Shown here: positions 1 through 9,288 of the stretch, in pieces
Position numbering within the stretch: the first letter of the stretch is position 1
Layout: the number at the start of each line of letters is the position of its first letter
Assembly (NCBI GenBank): GCA_910584345.1
Contig: CAJTZX010000046.1
Location: 1 to 30,977, forward strand
Direction of reading: 5' to 3'
DNA: 30,977 nucleotides
Source: an uncultured Eubacterium sp.
GTDB taxonomy: Bacteria; Bacillota; Clostridia; Lachnospirales; Lachnospiraceae
Notes under the pieces: generated by a model
The model's input: the letters and a program-made list of their open reading frames with translations, nothing else
Databases searched by the model: none
Told to the model about the DNA's origin: nothing
Translations under genes and position numbers: made by a program

Positions 1-3000
1 AAATGCGCCGTTATGTGCGTCGTGGCTCTAAGGGCATTGCCCTCGTCCATGTCGATAACGGGTATCCGCGTATCCAGTATGTTTTTGATGTGTCGGACAC
101 TGGTACAAAAAACAATTCCTGCAATCTGGTTCTCTGGCAGTACCAGGAAGAATACCGCGATGTGGTTACAAAGGCTCTGGAGGAGCGGTTTGGCATTCCC
201 TGTCACAACGGTTTTCCCGACCAGCTTGAAGATATTGCGGCAAAGCTTGCCAAAGACTATTGGGACGACTACCACAGCCAGATCATGTACGAACTGTCTG
301 GAAGCACTCTGGAGGGAATGGATGAATACAATGTCGGCGTGGAGTTTCGGGATGTTGCTAGCGTAAGTACCGCCTATGTCCTGCTGTCCCGCTGCGGACT
401 GCACGCAGAAAAACATTTTCGTCTGGAAGATTTTAGGAATTTAAACGATTTTAATACGCCAAAACTCATACAAATTCTTGGCGTGGCGGTAAACCAGGCG
501 GGCAGCCAGGTACTCCACCAGATCGGAATGAGCATTTTAAGTTATGAGCGACAGAAGCAGGCGGCACAACAGCATAGTAACGTTTCTGAAGCGGAGAGTG
601 ATGACACGCCTTCCGCTTCTGACAATTCTGCGGCTAAAGCTTCCGACCAGCCGTCAAAACCGACCATTCAGGAGATTTACAATCAGTGTAAGCCTGTCAT
701 CAAAGATTTTCTCTTGTCTGATACAGCATATAAAAACGCCTGCAAAAACAGCGACAGGAAGAACGCCGAGCTGGAGGGTGAAGCCGCAGTCAAACGTGCT
801 GCTCTTTCCATTACAGACCTGCGGTTTCTGAAAGTCTATTATGATGTCAGTGAGTTTCACAACAGCATTTTACGTGAGATATTCGCTGAAACATACACTG
901 TGCTTGCAGAAACACAGGAGCAGAAACCGGAATTATCTGCTTCCGAAGCCAAGCAGGACGGTAACAATGCTCTGGCAGACGCACAGCAGCCCGCCGTGGA
1001 TGAATCAGACCCGGAGGATGACATGAGTCCTGATGATACTACAGAGGCAAAGTCAGCGCAGGACAACACCAATCCTGATGCCACAGAGTCAGAGCCGGCA
1101 GAGGGCAACACTGATCCTGATGCTACAGAAGCAGCGCCGACAGAAATTATTCTGGAACCTTCAGAGGTTAGAGAGCTTCCTGCCGCCGAAAACTTTACAA
1201 TCACAGACGACCAGCTTGGCACAGGCGGGCCAAAGGCTAAGTTCGCCATGAATATGGCGGCAATCACAGTCTTAAAGCAGATTGAAGCAGAAAACCGCTT
1301 CGCTACATCGGAGGAACAGCAAATCTTATCCAAATATGTCGGATGGGGCGGCATTCCTGACGCATTCGACGAAAACAAAACCGGCTGGGAAAAGGAGTAT
1401 CAGGAATTAAAAACAACCCTTACGCCAGAAGAATATGCTTCCGCCAGGGCAAGCACCTTAAATGCACACTACACAAGCCCTGCTGTAATCAAGGCAATCT
1501 ATGAAGTTGTTGGCAATCTTGGTTTCCAATCTGGAAATATTTTGGAGCCGTCCTGCGGCATTGGCAACTTCTTCGGCCTGCTTCCTGAAAGCATGAAAAG
1601 CTCTAAGTTATATGGCGTGGAGTTGGACAGCCTAAGCGGCAGGATTGCAAAGCTGCTCTATCCAAAGGCAAAAATCAAGGTATGTGGATACGAAAAAACA
1701 GACTATCCAAACAATTTCTTCGAACTTGCTATCGGCAACGTGCCGTTCGGACAGTACAAGGTTAATGACACGGCATACAACAGGCTGGGCTTTTCTATCC
1801 ACAATTACTTTCTGGCAAAAGCTCTTGACCAGATACGCCCTGGCGGTATCCTTGCGTTTGTCACCAGCCGCTATACAATGGATACAAAAGATATAAGCGT
1901 AAGGAAGTACCTTGCAGAAAAAGCAGACCTTCTGGGCGCAATCCGTCTGCCGAATAACGCTTTTAAGGCAAACGCTGGCACAGAGGTGGTTTCAGACATT
2001 CTATTCCTACAAAAGCGTGATACCCCATGTACCGAAGAACCAGCATGGGTGCAGACAGCGGAAAATGCAGACGGATTTCCGGTCAACCAGTATTTTGCAG
2101 ACCATCCGGATATGGTGCTGGGCAACCAGACATCCGAAAGTACGGCACACGGCATGGATTACACGGTATTACCGTTCCCTGATACAGAACTTGCAAGCCT
2201 TCTTCACGAAGCCGTATCCCATATCAGCGGCAGTTACCATGCTGCTGTACCAGCAGGACAGGAAGAAACTGCCAAAGCAGATACCATCCCTGCAAATTCC
2301 GATGTAAAGAACTATTCCTTTACGCTCATAGACGGAGAAGTTTACTACCGGCAAAACAGCGCCATGATAAAGCAGGAGCTGAACCAGACCGCTAAAAACC
2401 GTGTCAAAGGCATGATTGCCCTGCGTGATTGTGTGCAGCATCTTATCCATTTGCAGATGGACGAATCTGTAACAGACAGCACCATTGCCCAGAAACAGGC
2501 GGAACTAAACCAGCTCTATGACATTTTCACCCGCAAGTACGGCCTAATCAACGACCGTGCCAACCGCATGGCATTTGACCGGGACAGTTCCTATTACCTG
2601 CTCTGTTCGTTGGAAATCCTTGACGATAACGGAAAGCTCCTGAGAAAAGCGGATATGTTTACCAAACGTACCATCAAGCAGCATAAAACAATCACCAGTG
2701 TAAGCACCGCATCGGAAGCCCTGACCGTTTCCATCGGGGAACACGCAAAAGTTGACCTGCCATTTATGGCAAAGCTGACTGGAAAGACAGAAGATACACT
2801 TATCAGGGAGCTGCAGGGGGTTATCTACAAAGACCCTGCCACGAGTATTTACCAGACCGCCGATGAATATTTATCTGGAAATGTGCGGCGTAAGCTGCGT
2901 TTGGCTGAAAAGGCTGCGGAACAGGACAACGCTTATCAGATTAACGTGGAAGCGTTAAGAGCAGCACAGCCCAAAGACCTAGATGCATCCGAAATAGAAG

Positions 3001-5903
3001 TACGTCTTGGTGCTACATGGATTGATAAATCTTATATCCAGCAGTTTATGGTTGAAACTCTCAACACGCCCGGCTATCTGTGCAACATTATCACCGTCAA
3101 TTACTCCCCAGCTACGGCAGAATGGTTTGTCTCCAACAAAAGCAGAATCTCGTACAATGATGTCGCTGCCTACACTACCTATGGCACCAGCAGGGCAAAC
3201 GCCTACCGTATCCTGGAGGACTCCCTTAATCTCAGGGACGTCCGTATTTACGACACCGTAGAGGATGCTGAGGGCAAGGAAAAGCGTGTGCTAAACGCAA
3301 AAGAAACTACACTGGCATCGCAGAAACAACAGTCTCTGCGTGACGCTTTCTGCGACTGGATTTTGAAGGACGCAGAACGCAGGCAGACATTGGTAAGCCT
3401 TTACAATGAAAAGTTTAATGCGACAAGGCCACGCGAGTACGATGGAAGCCATATCGTATTTTCCGGTATCAACCCGGAAATCACACTCCAGCCACACCAG
3501 TTAAACGCCATCGCCCATGTATTGTATGGTGGCAACACGCTCCTTGCACATGAAGTTGGAGCTGGCAAAACGTTCGAGATGATTGCTGCCGCTATGGAGA
3601 GCAAACGCCTTGGACTTTGCACAAAATCCATCGTGGTCGTCCCGAACCACTTAACAGAGCAGACGGCAGCGGAATGGCTGCGCCTGTATCCTGCTGCAAA
3701 CATTCTCGTCACTACGAAAAAGGACTTTGAAACCGCCAACAGAAAGAAGTTCTGTGCCAGGATTGCGACCAGCGATATTGACGCCGTTATCATCGGACAT
3801 TCCCAGTTCGAGCGTATTCCGATCAGCCGAGAAAGGCAAGAAAAGCTGGTCGAATCGCAAATCAGGGAAATCACAGAGGGAATCCAAGAAGTCAGACAAA
3901 GCGGCGGGGAGCGTTTTACTATCAAGCAGTTAGAGCGCACCAAGAAAAGTCTGGAAGAACGTCTGGAAAAGTTACAAGCAAATGAACGCAAGGATAATGT
4001 TGTAACCTTTGAAGAATTGGGCGTGGACATGATGTTCGTGGACGAGTCGGATAACTATAAAAATTTGTTCCTCTACACAAAAATGCGTAATGTTGCCGGC
4101 CTCTCCACTTCCGATGCACAGAAATCTTCTGATATGTTCGCCAAATGCCAATACTTGGATGAAATCACTGGCGGCAGGGGTATCGTGTTCGCCACGGGGA
4201 CCCCAATCAGCAACAGTATCACCGAGATGTATACTGTTCAAAGATATTTGCAATACAACCGTTTACAGGAGCTTGGCTTGATCCACTTTGATACATGGGC
4301 TTCGACCTTTGGAGAAACAACCACCGCGCTGGAGCTTGCTCCGGAAGGAACTGGATACCGTGCCAGAACCCGTTTTGCCAAGTTCTTTAATTTACCGGAG
4401 CTTATGCAGGTTTTCAAAGAGGTAGCGGATATCAAGACTGCCGACCAGCTTAATCTTCCGACACCGGAAGTGGAGTACCATAACATTGTGTCCGAGCCGA
4501 CACAGCACCAGCAGGCAATGGTGAAAGAGTTAAGCAAGCGTGCAGAGAAAGTACACAATGGTCTTGACTCACACATCGACAACATGTTAAAGATAACATC
4601 CGATGGACGCAAGCTGGGGCTTGACCAGCGTATCATCAATCCGCTACTACCAGACGAGCCAAGCACGAAGGTCAATATGTGTGTCGCAAATGTGCTGAAA
4701 CATTGGCGTGAGGGTGATGCCCAAAAGCTTACACAACTGATCTTCTGTGACGTTTCCACGCCGTCTGCAGGCACATCCGAAGAAGGAACAGGTTTCGTAA
4801 ACGTGTATGACGATATCCGCAAAAAGCTCATTGCTGGCGGTATGAAGCCGGAGCAGGTTGTCTTTATACACGAAGCCAAAACAGACATCCAGAAAAAAGA
4901 GCTGTTCGCAAAAGTACGCAGCGGGCAGGTGCGTGTCCTGATTGGCAGCACGCAAAAGATGGGCGCTGGGACCAACGTGCAAGACAGGCTGGTTGCTCTG
5001 CATGATCTGGACGCACCCTGGCGCCCTCGTGACCTGATCCAAAGAAAGGGACGTATCGAGCGCAGGGGCAACCAGAACGCAAAAGTCCACGTATATCGGT
5101 ATGTAACAAATGGTACCTTCGATGCATACCTATGGCAGACTTTGGAGAACAAGCAGAAATTCATTTCACAGATTATGACCAGCAAATCCCCTGTCCGCAG
5201 CTGTGAGGATGTGGATGAAACTGCCCTGTCATTCGCAGAGATAAAAGCCCTTTGTGCCGGCGATCCACGTATCAGGGAGCGTATGGATCTTGACCTTGAA
5301 GTTTCCAGGCTCCGCATTATGAAAGCCGACCACAACAGCAAGCAGTACCGTCTGGAAGATGATTTACTGAAGAACTTCCCGCAACAGATACAGGAAGCGC
5401 AGGGCTTTATTGAGGGTCTGCAATCCGATATCCAGACCTTACAGCAGCACCCGCACCCGGCAGACGGTTTTATCGGCATGGAAATCAAAGGTATGTCATA
5501 CACAGACAAGGCTTCCGCTGGTACTGCACTTCTGGATGCCTGCCGGGAAATCACAGGCATGGAGCCAGTCATTATAGGTAACTACCGAGGATTCGCATTG
5601 TCCGTGAAGTTCAGTGGCTTTACCCATAAACTAACCCTGAAAGGTGCAGTCTCCTACCAGGTTGAGCCTGGTGCAGATGCCCGCGGTAATCTTACCCGTA
5701 TTGACAATGCCCTGGACAAAATGGCGGAAAGTTTGGAAACCTGCAAAATCAAGCTGTCTAATCTGCTCCAACAGCAGGAAGCAGCAAAAGCAGAGATCGG
5801 CAAACCGTTCCCGCAGGAAGAAGAACTGCAACGAAAGTCTGCACGTTTGGCAGAGCTGGATGCGGAGTTAAACATCGGTGGGAAACAGCCGGAAACAGCA
5901 TAA
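1..5903 (+). CDS. Giant N6-adenine methylase / SF2 helicase fusion, 5' end missing
   Basis: This is a very large DNA-processing protein of the kind carried by conjugative elements of gut Firmicutes. The frame is open from the window edge. The first visible residues (RYVRRGSKGIALV) match a conserved internal segment of the family N-terminus, so the true start lies upstream. Using the ATG at base 3 as residue 1, an acidic Thr/Asp/Pro-rich linker covers about 310-385. A SAM-binding motif (LEPSCGIGN) is near 514 and a methylase motif IV-like NVPFG near 579. Walker A (HEVGAGKT) is near 1183-1190, a DESD Walker B near 1347, ATGTPISNS near 1400, and motif VI (QRKGRIERRGNQ) near 1680, with a charged coiled-coil-like tail. 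It probably modifies or remodels element DNA, or protects it on entry into a new host, but the exact role is not known. Family identity is confident and function is inferred. Confidence 0.88.
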   Translation, partial: MRRYVRRGSKGIALVHVDNGYPRIQYVFDVSDTGTKNNSCNLVLWQYQEEYRDVVTKALEERFGIPCHNGFPDQLEDIAAKLAKDYWDDYHSQIMYELSGSTLEGMDEYNVGVEFRDVASVSTAYVLLSRCGLHAEKHFRLEDFRNLNDFNTPKLIQILGVAVNQAGSQVLHQIGMSILSYERQKQAAQQHSNVSEAESDDTPSASDNSAAKASDQPSKPTIQEIYNQCKPVIKDFLLSDTAYKNACKNSDRKNAELEGEAAVKRAALSITDLRFLKVYYDVSEFHNSILREIFAETYTVLAETQEQKPELSASEAKQDGNNALADAQQPAVDESDPEDDMSPDDTTEAKSAQDNTNPDATESEPAEGNTDPDATEAAPTEIILEPSEVRELPAAENFTITDDQLGTGGPKAKFAMNMAAITVLKQIEAENRFATSEEQQILSKYVGWGGIPDAFDENKTGWEKEYQELKTTLTPEEYASARASTLNAHYTSPAVIKAIYEVVGNLGFQSGNILEPSCGIGNFFGLLPESMKSSKLYGVELDSLSGRIAKLLYPKAKIKVCGYEKTDYPNNFFELAIGNVPFGQYKVNDTAYNRLGFSIHNYFLAKALDQIRPGGILAFVTSRYTMDTKDISVRKYLAEKADLLGAIRLPNNAFKANAGTEVVSDILFLQKRDTPCTEEPAWVQTAENADGFPVNQYFADHPDMVLGNQTSESTAHGMDYTVLPFPDTELASLLHEAVSHISGSYHAAVPAGQEETAKADTIPANSDVKNYSFTLIDGEVYYRQNSAMIKQELNQTAKNRVKGMIALRDCVQHLIHLQMDESVTDSTIAQKQAELNQLYDIFTRKYGLINDRANRMAFDRDSSYYLLCSLEILDDNGKLLRKADMFTKRTIKQHKTITSVSTASEALTVSIGEHAKVDLPFMAKLTGKTEDTLIRELQGVIYKDPATSIYQTADEYLSGNVRRKLRLAEKAAEQDNAYQINVEALRAAQPKDLDASEIEVRLGATWIDKSYIQQFMVETLNTPGYLCNIITVNYSPATAEWFVSNKSRISYNDVAAYTTYGTSRANAYRILEDSLNLRDVRIYDTVEDAEGKEKRVLNAKETTLASQKQQSLRDAFCDWILKDAERRQTLVSLYNEKFNATRPREYDGSHIVFSGINPEITLQPHQLNAIAHVLYGGNTLLAHEVGAGKTFEMIAAAMESKRLGLCTKSIVVVPNHLTEQTAAEWLRLYPAANILVTTKKDFETANRKKFCARIATSDIDAVIIGHSQFERIPISRERQEKLVESQIREITEGIQEVRQSGGERFTIKQLERTKKSLEERLEKLQANERKDNVVTFEELGVDMMFVDESDNYKNLFLYTKMRNVAGLSTSDAQKSSDMFAKCQYLDEITGGRGIVFATGTPISNSITEMYTVQRYLQYNRLQELGLIHFDTWASTFGETTTALELAPEGTGYRARTRFAKFFNLPELMQVFKEVADIKTADQLNLPTPEVEYHNIVSEPTQHQQAMVKELSKRAEKVHNGLDSHIDNMLKITSDGRKLGLDQRIINPLLPDEPSTKVNMCVANVLKHWREGDAQKLTQLIFCDVSTPSAGTSEEGTGFVNVYDDIRKKLIAGGMKPEQVVFIHEAKTDIQKKELFAKVRSGQVRVLIGSTQKMGAGTNVQDRLVALHDLDAPWRPRDLIQRKGRIERRGNQNAKVHVYRYVTNGTFDAYLWQTLENKQKFISQIMTSKSPVRSCEDVDETALSFAEIKALCAGDPRIRERMDLDLEVSRLRIMKADHNSKQYRLEDDLLKNFPQQIQEAQGFIEGLQSDIQTLQQHPHPADGFIGMEIKGMSYTDKASAGTALLDACREITGMEPVIIGNYRGFALSVKFSGFTHKLTLKGAVSYQVEPGADARGNLTRIDNALDKMAESLETCKIKLSNLLQQQEAAKAEIGKPFPQEEELQRKSARLAELDAELNIGGKQPETA

Positions 5904-5913
5904 CAGTATGCAT

Positions 5914-5945
5914 GGGCAGTGGCGGCGGAAGCCGCCACCCTGCTG
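5914..5945 (+). terminator. GC-rich hairpin after the methylase-helicase gene
   Basis: AGTGGCGGC and GCCGCCAC form a stem around a GGAA loop, starting about 10 bases after the stop codon. No clear T-run follows, so it could be a weak terminator or an mRNA 3'-end stabiliser. Confidence 0.45.
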
Positions 5946-5986
5946 TATGGTATTCCGGGATATTGTAAACACTACAAAAATCTTTA

Positions 5987-6015
5987 TGGAAATCAATTAT
6001 CCAATATGATATACT
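5987..6015 (+). promoter_or_regulatory. Possible promoter of the Rpn-family gene
   Basis: TATACT at 6010-6015 is a good -10 box. The hexamer 17 bases upstream (TGGAAA) is a poor -35. It lies about 40 bp before the start codon at 6057. This is a motif match only. Confidence 0.3.
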
Positions 6016-6056
6016 ATCTCATATAGGGAACTATAACATTTAAGGGAGATGAAGCC

Positions 6057-6860
6057 ATGCGAAAGCTTGCATATACATTTAAGACAGATACATTGTTTAA
6101 AATGCTGTTTATTCAGTATCCGGAACTTTTAAAGAAACTGGTGGCAGATCTGCTTGGAATACCGTTGGAAGGTATCGGGCAGTTCGTGATACGAAACCCG
6201 GAAATGCCGCCTGAGAATCTTGGGGACAAATTCTGCAGGCTGGATATCAACATGACCGTGAACGGCCAGCGTGTGGATCTGGAAGTACAGGTCTGCAATG
6301 AGGGGGATTACTCGGAGAGGGTCATGTATTACTGGGCAAGGGAGTTTTCATCTGCATTGCCCGCCGGGCAGGACTATTCTGCCCTGCCACGGACAATCGT
6401 TATCAGTATTATAGATTTTCCACTGTTTGAATGTGAAGAATATCATTCCTTTTTCCAGCCATTGGAAACCACACGCCATACACTGCTGTCAGATAAAATG
6501 GGATTCCATTTCTTTGAACTTCCCAAACTGCCAGCCGATGTAAGTGATGGTGACATGCTGCTGCTGTGGCTTTCCCTGTTCAAAGCGGAAACGGAAGAAG
6601 AACTGGAGAAGATTAAAGAGATGGAGGTGCCGGTTATGAGTCAGGCGATCAATGCTTATTATACGATTACTGCTTCATCAGAGTTCCGTGAAAAAGAGAG
6701 GCTTCGTGCAAAAGCAAGGCATGATGAAGCACAGGCGTTGCATAATGCGAGACGTGAAGAAAAATTTGAAATTGCCAGAAATCTTTTAAAAATGAATATA
6801 CCCTATGATCAAATAGCAAAAGCAACAGATTTGACACTGGAAGAAATTAGAAGATTGTAG
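6057..6860 (+). CDS. Rpn-family PD-(D/E)XK nuclease / putative transposase
   Basis: This 267-aa protein belongs to the PD-(D/E)XK nuclease family transposase group (recombination-promoting nuclease, Rpn). The opening YTFKTDTLFKMLF is typical of the family. The catalytic core is visible as D63 followed by E76-V-Q78 in the segment RLDINMTVNG...VDLEVQV. The C-terminus is a charged helix ending in a short module (DQIAKATDLTLEEIRRL) found at the end of many relatives. Length is normal for the family and no frameshift is seen. An RBS (AAGGGAGATGAAGCC) precedes the ATG. Known Rpn proteins are DNA endonucleases that raise recombination in E. coli; what this one does on the element is not known. The same-family remnant next door suggests an earlier duplication or insertion. 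Confidence 0.85.
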   Translation: MRKLAYTFKTDTLFKMLFIQYPELLKKLVADLLGIPLEGIGQFVIRNPEMPPENLGDKFCRLDINMTVNGQRVDLEVQVCNEGDYSERVMYYWAREFSSALPAGQDYSALPRTIVISIIDFPLFECEEYHSFFQPLETTRHTLLSDKMGFHFFELPKLPADVSDGDMLLLWLSLFKAETEEELEKIKEMEVPVMSQAINAYYTITASSEFREKERLRAKARHDEAQALHNARREEKFEIARNLLKMNIPYDQIAKATDLTLEEIRRL

Positions 6861-6890
6861 GTTGCTTTTCACTGTTTAGGAACGTGCAGC

Positions 6891-7289
6891 AAATGTGCGT
6901 TCCACTTCATTGACATGAAGAAGTTCAAGGCTCTGCCGGACAAGGACATCAAGAACAATTCCCTTCACCGCTGGCTCACCTTTTTTGACCAGAACGTTTC
7001 AGATGATACGCTAAAGGAGTTGATGGCTATGGATACGGCGATTTATAAGGCAAATGAGAAAATGGAATTCCTGGCAAATGACAAGGAAGTGCTGCGGCTT
7101 TACCATTTGCGTGAGATGGTACAGATTGACTACGACAGCGGCATGAGGAAAGCGAAGGATGAAGGCCGTACAGAAGGCAAGGGTGAAAGAAGCATTGAAA
7201 TTGCTCGTAGTATGAAGGCAGACGGAGAACCGATGGAAAAAATCATGCGCTACACTGGATTGACGGCTACAGCTATAGAGAATTTGTAA
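6891..7289 (+). pseudogene. C-terminal remnant of a second Rpn-family nuclease
   Basis: The frame encodes a conserved C-terminal half of the Rpn/PD-(D/E)XK transposase family (FHFIDMKKFKALP, then NSLHRWLTFF, then a charged tail ending MRYTGLTATAIENL). It lacks the N-terminal nuclease core altogether. Family-like residues (KCAFHFID) extend upstream of the first ATG at 6915 with no start codon or RBS there, so homology begins mid-protein 30 bases after the intact Rpn gene stops. It is best read as a decayed second copy. A 124-aa product starting at 6915 is possible but would have no catalytic residues. Confidence 0.7.
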
Positions 7290-7361
7290 ACCGTATGAAA
7301 GGAATGCTTCTGTATTCTTCCTGGGAGTACAGTGGAATGTAAGAAAATATGCGCTTTATAC

Positions 7362-7390
7362 GTGGGAAACGTGGGGAACCCGTTTCCCAC
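7362..7390. repeat. Perfect 10-bp inverted repeat GTGGGAAACG / CGTTTCCCAC
   Basis: The arms at 7362-7371 and 7381-7390 are exact reverse complements around a 9-base loop. The left arm is also followed directly by a near copy (GTGGGGAAC), and the repeat is preceded by TATAC. It shares the GGGAAA core with the larger structures at 7457-7900. Confidence 0.6.
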
Positions 7391-7456
7391 AAATTATTTA
7401 TAAGGCTACATCAGGAATGGCGTAATCATGCGTATTTTCTTTATATTTTATCAGTT

Positions 7457-7554
7457 GTGGAAATGTGGCAGTGTAGAAATATAAAAAAGTATTTTATAAA
7501 TATCTCTATATAATATAAAAAACTTTTGACAGAAAAATCTTCCACATTTCCCAC
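7457..7554. repeat. Inverted-repeat unit A (GTGGAAATGTGG ... CCACATTTCCCAC)
   Basis: The left arm is 7457-7468 and the right arm 7542-7554. They are complementary apart from one extra base. They enclose about 73 bp of very AT-rich sequence containing AAGTATTT and TATAAAAAA. Unit B at 7798-7900 has the same layout. Confidence 0.6.
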
Positions 7555-7624
7555 ATTTCTCTCTGTAGATCATTAGAAAAATCAGACACCCTTTTATCTG
7601 TAACTACATACAGCAAAAATCAAA

Positions 7625-7658
7625 ACCACTTTACGGATAACCGTTTAGTGGTCTTTTT
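7625..7658 (+). terminator. Terminator-like hairpin
   Basis: ACCACTTTACGG (7625-7636) pairs with CCGTTTAGTGGT (7641-7652), with minor mismatch, around an ATAA loop, and CTTTTT follows. No gene precedes it directly on this strand, so it could end a short untranslated transcript or read-through from the Rpn remnant. Confidence 0.65.
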
Positions 7659-7797
7659 CTGTAGTTTTTAGAAATAAGAACTACAGACATGGATCGGGAT
7701 TCCATTTTGTAAATCGGAAAAAATATACTCCACATCTAAAATGCCAATGCGCGGAACCCCTTCTGTAATAAGGCTTCGTAACGACATTGCATCATAG

Positions 7798-7900
7798 AAT
7801 CGGGAAATCGGTTTTTTAAAGAACTTTTGTAAAGAAGTATTTAGTAGAAATTGTTATATATACATAAAAAAGTTTGTTAAAAAAATCCCGATTTCCCAAT
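7798..7900. repeat. Inverted-repeat unit B (GGGAAATCGG ... CCGATTTCCC)
   Basis: Perfect 10-bp arms at 7802-7811 and 7888-7897 are separated by 76 bp. The interior resembles unit A (AAGTATTT, then a TATA-rich run, then CATAAAAAAGTTTG, then AAAAAATC before the right arm), but the arm sequence is different. Confidence 0.6.
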
Positions 7901-8099
7901 CTAACACAATGATTCCTTTCTCCATGCGGCTTTTACTGTAGTTCTCCTGAATAAAAAAGCCGATTCCGCATGAGAAAAAGCCGATCAAATATCATTTCAT
8001 CCGTTATTAAATAAATAATATGACAAACGTGCAATATCTTTTAATCTTGTAGTCTGTATAAGACGGCGTGCCGCCGCCGGGTGTGAACACAAAACAATT

Positions 8100-8129
8100 A
8101 CGGGACACCGCATACTGAAAGCATCCCGT
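8100..8129 (+). promoter_or_regulatory. Hairpin immediately upstream of the pcfK RBS
   Basis: ACGGGA (8100-8105) and TCCCGT (8124-8129) could pair around an 18-base loop. The stem ends 3 bases before the AAAGGAGG ribosome binding site, so it could affect translation or bind a regulator. Confidence 0.35.
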
Positions 8130-8149
8130 GTAAAGGAGGCATTCTTACT

Positions 8150-9286
8150 ATGAGCTACTCATTTGACTCGGATGGATGGGATCTGTTTACCACTCCGTTT
8201 AGCAGTACACCCACAAGGACAGCGTCGGCTTCATCAACACAGCAGGCAGAACGGCCACGGCAAAAGCCGTCAGAAGCTTCGCCGCACAATACCACACCGC
8301 CTGCCGCACAGCGTAATCCCCTGCCCACACAAAAGGCTGCACCGCCTGTCCGCCAAACGGCTGATACACAGCAAAAACAAATTGACGAGCAGAAGGCACC
8401 GACAGCAACAGCCTCTGCTTCGGATGAAAACCCTGCTCTGGAATCCTCTGCACCATCTCCAGCGCAGGCACAGCCCGATATCGCAAAACAGGAGCAGGCG
8501 GATCCTCCGAAAACTCCTGTTCCTGCACAGGCAGATTCTGCAAAGCAGGAACAGGCAGCACCGACGAAAGCCCCTGCTCCGGCCAGCACGCCGCCTGTAG
8601 CGCCACAAAAGGAGCTGGTGCTTGACATGTCTTCCGGCTCTGGTGCTGGTGCTGGTGCTGCTCCTGCTCCCGTCCAGGACGACACAGAAAGGCGTAAAGC
8701 CCACGAAGCATCAGAAGCAAAACGCAGGGCAGAGTGGGAGGCGAAGCAGACCGCAAAGAAGCAGGCAGAGGAAGCCTCTATCCAGAAGCTTAACGACATG
8801 AGCGACGCGGACGCTATCGCTGTCGCCGTGAAACGTATCAGTACGGACGTGGAGCGGATCACCCGGCGCAACATGAAGGAATGCGTTGCCGATCATATTC
8901 AGGAGCTGTGCCGCAAGGATACGGAGTTTGCCAGAAAAACCATGCACCCCCGCAAGAGCATGGTAAAATGCTTTAAGTACATCAACCGTATGGCAAAAGA
9001 GTATGTCCGGCAGGAAATGGAGGATAATGACATACAGCCCGACGGGGGCGGATACGGCTGCGATGTACCCGATGGTCTGGTTTACCAGTTCGCTGAGGAT
9101 TATTTCAATGCCATAGACGCCCCAGAAGATAAGGAAAAAGAGGAAATGTTCGTCCCGAAGCCGTATACCGGCACTACAACTAAAACAGCCACCAAACCAG
9201 CCAAAAAGGCGGAAAAGAAGCCAAAGAAACAACAGGACACACCATCTGACAGCTACGAACAAATAAGCCTGGAAGGAGTGATGTGA
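8150..9286 (+). CDS. pcfK: PcfK-like conjugation protein (AcrIIA9-related family)
   Basis: This 378-aa protein has a long low-complexity N-terminus rich in Ala, Pro, Gln and Lys (about residues 15-190). A compact helical PcfK-like domain follows at about 210-310 (DADAIAVAVKRISTD, HIQELCRKD, HPRKSMVKCFKYINRMAK, DGLVYQFAEDYF), then a Lys-rich tail. The RBS AAAGGAGG sits 11 bases before the ATG. It overlaps pcfJ by a few bases, so the two are translated as a pair. PcfK and PcfJ take their names from enterococcal plasmid pCF10, where they are accessory conjugation genes of unclear biochemistry. The Cas9 inhibitor AcrIIA9 has been assigned to the same family, so an anti-CRISPR role is possible but not shown. 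The disordered N-terminus is unusually long. Confidence 0.82.
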   Translation: MSYSFDSDGWDLFTTPFSSTPTRTASASSTQQAERPRQKPSEASPHNTTPPAAQRNPLPTQKAAPPVRQTADTQQKQIDEQKAPTATASASDENPALESSAPSPAQAQPDIAKQEQADPPKTPVPAQADSAKQEQAAPTKAPAPASTPPVAPQKELVLDMSSGSGAGAGAAPAPVQDDTERRKAHEASEAKRRAEWEAKQTAKKQAEEASIQKLNDMSDADAIAVAVKRISTDVERITRRNMKECVADHIQELCRKDTEFARKTMHPRKSMVKCFKYINRMAKEYVRQEMEDNDIQPDGGGYGCDVPDGLVYQFAEDYFNAIDAPEDKEKEEMFVPKPYTGTTTKTATKPAKKAEKKPKKQQDTPSDSYEQISLEGVM

Positions 9287-9288
9287 TC

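Larger units (their letters stand above)
7290..8149. other. 860-bp gene-free region rich in inverted repeats, upstream of pcfK
   Basis: No convincing gene lies here on either strand. The stretch is AT-rich and holds, in order, a short perfect inverted repeat (7362-7390), a ~100-bp inverted-repeat unit (7457-7554), a terminator-like hairpin (7625-7658), a second inverted repeat (CTGTAGTT / AACTACAG at 7659-7686), a second ~100-bp unit resembling the first (7798-7900), and a hairpin next to the pcfK RBS (8100-8129). It may be a regulatory, origin or transfer region, or encode structured RNA. The sequence alone does not decide. Confidence 0.55.

Noticed and set aside
4238..5572. 444-codon open frame on the minus strand
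   Set aside because: It lies wholly inside the methylase-helicase gene, has Cys/Ser-rich composition typical of an antisense shadow, and no RBS.
7457..7900. Retron or diversity-generating retroelement
   Set aside because: No reverse transcriptase gene is present in the window.
8155..8874. 239-codon minus-strand frame opposite pcfK
   Set aside because: It mirrors the Ala/Pro/Gln-rich repeats of pcfK; the low-complexity Ala/Gly/Cys product is a shadow.
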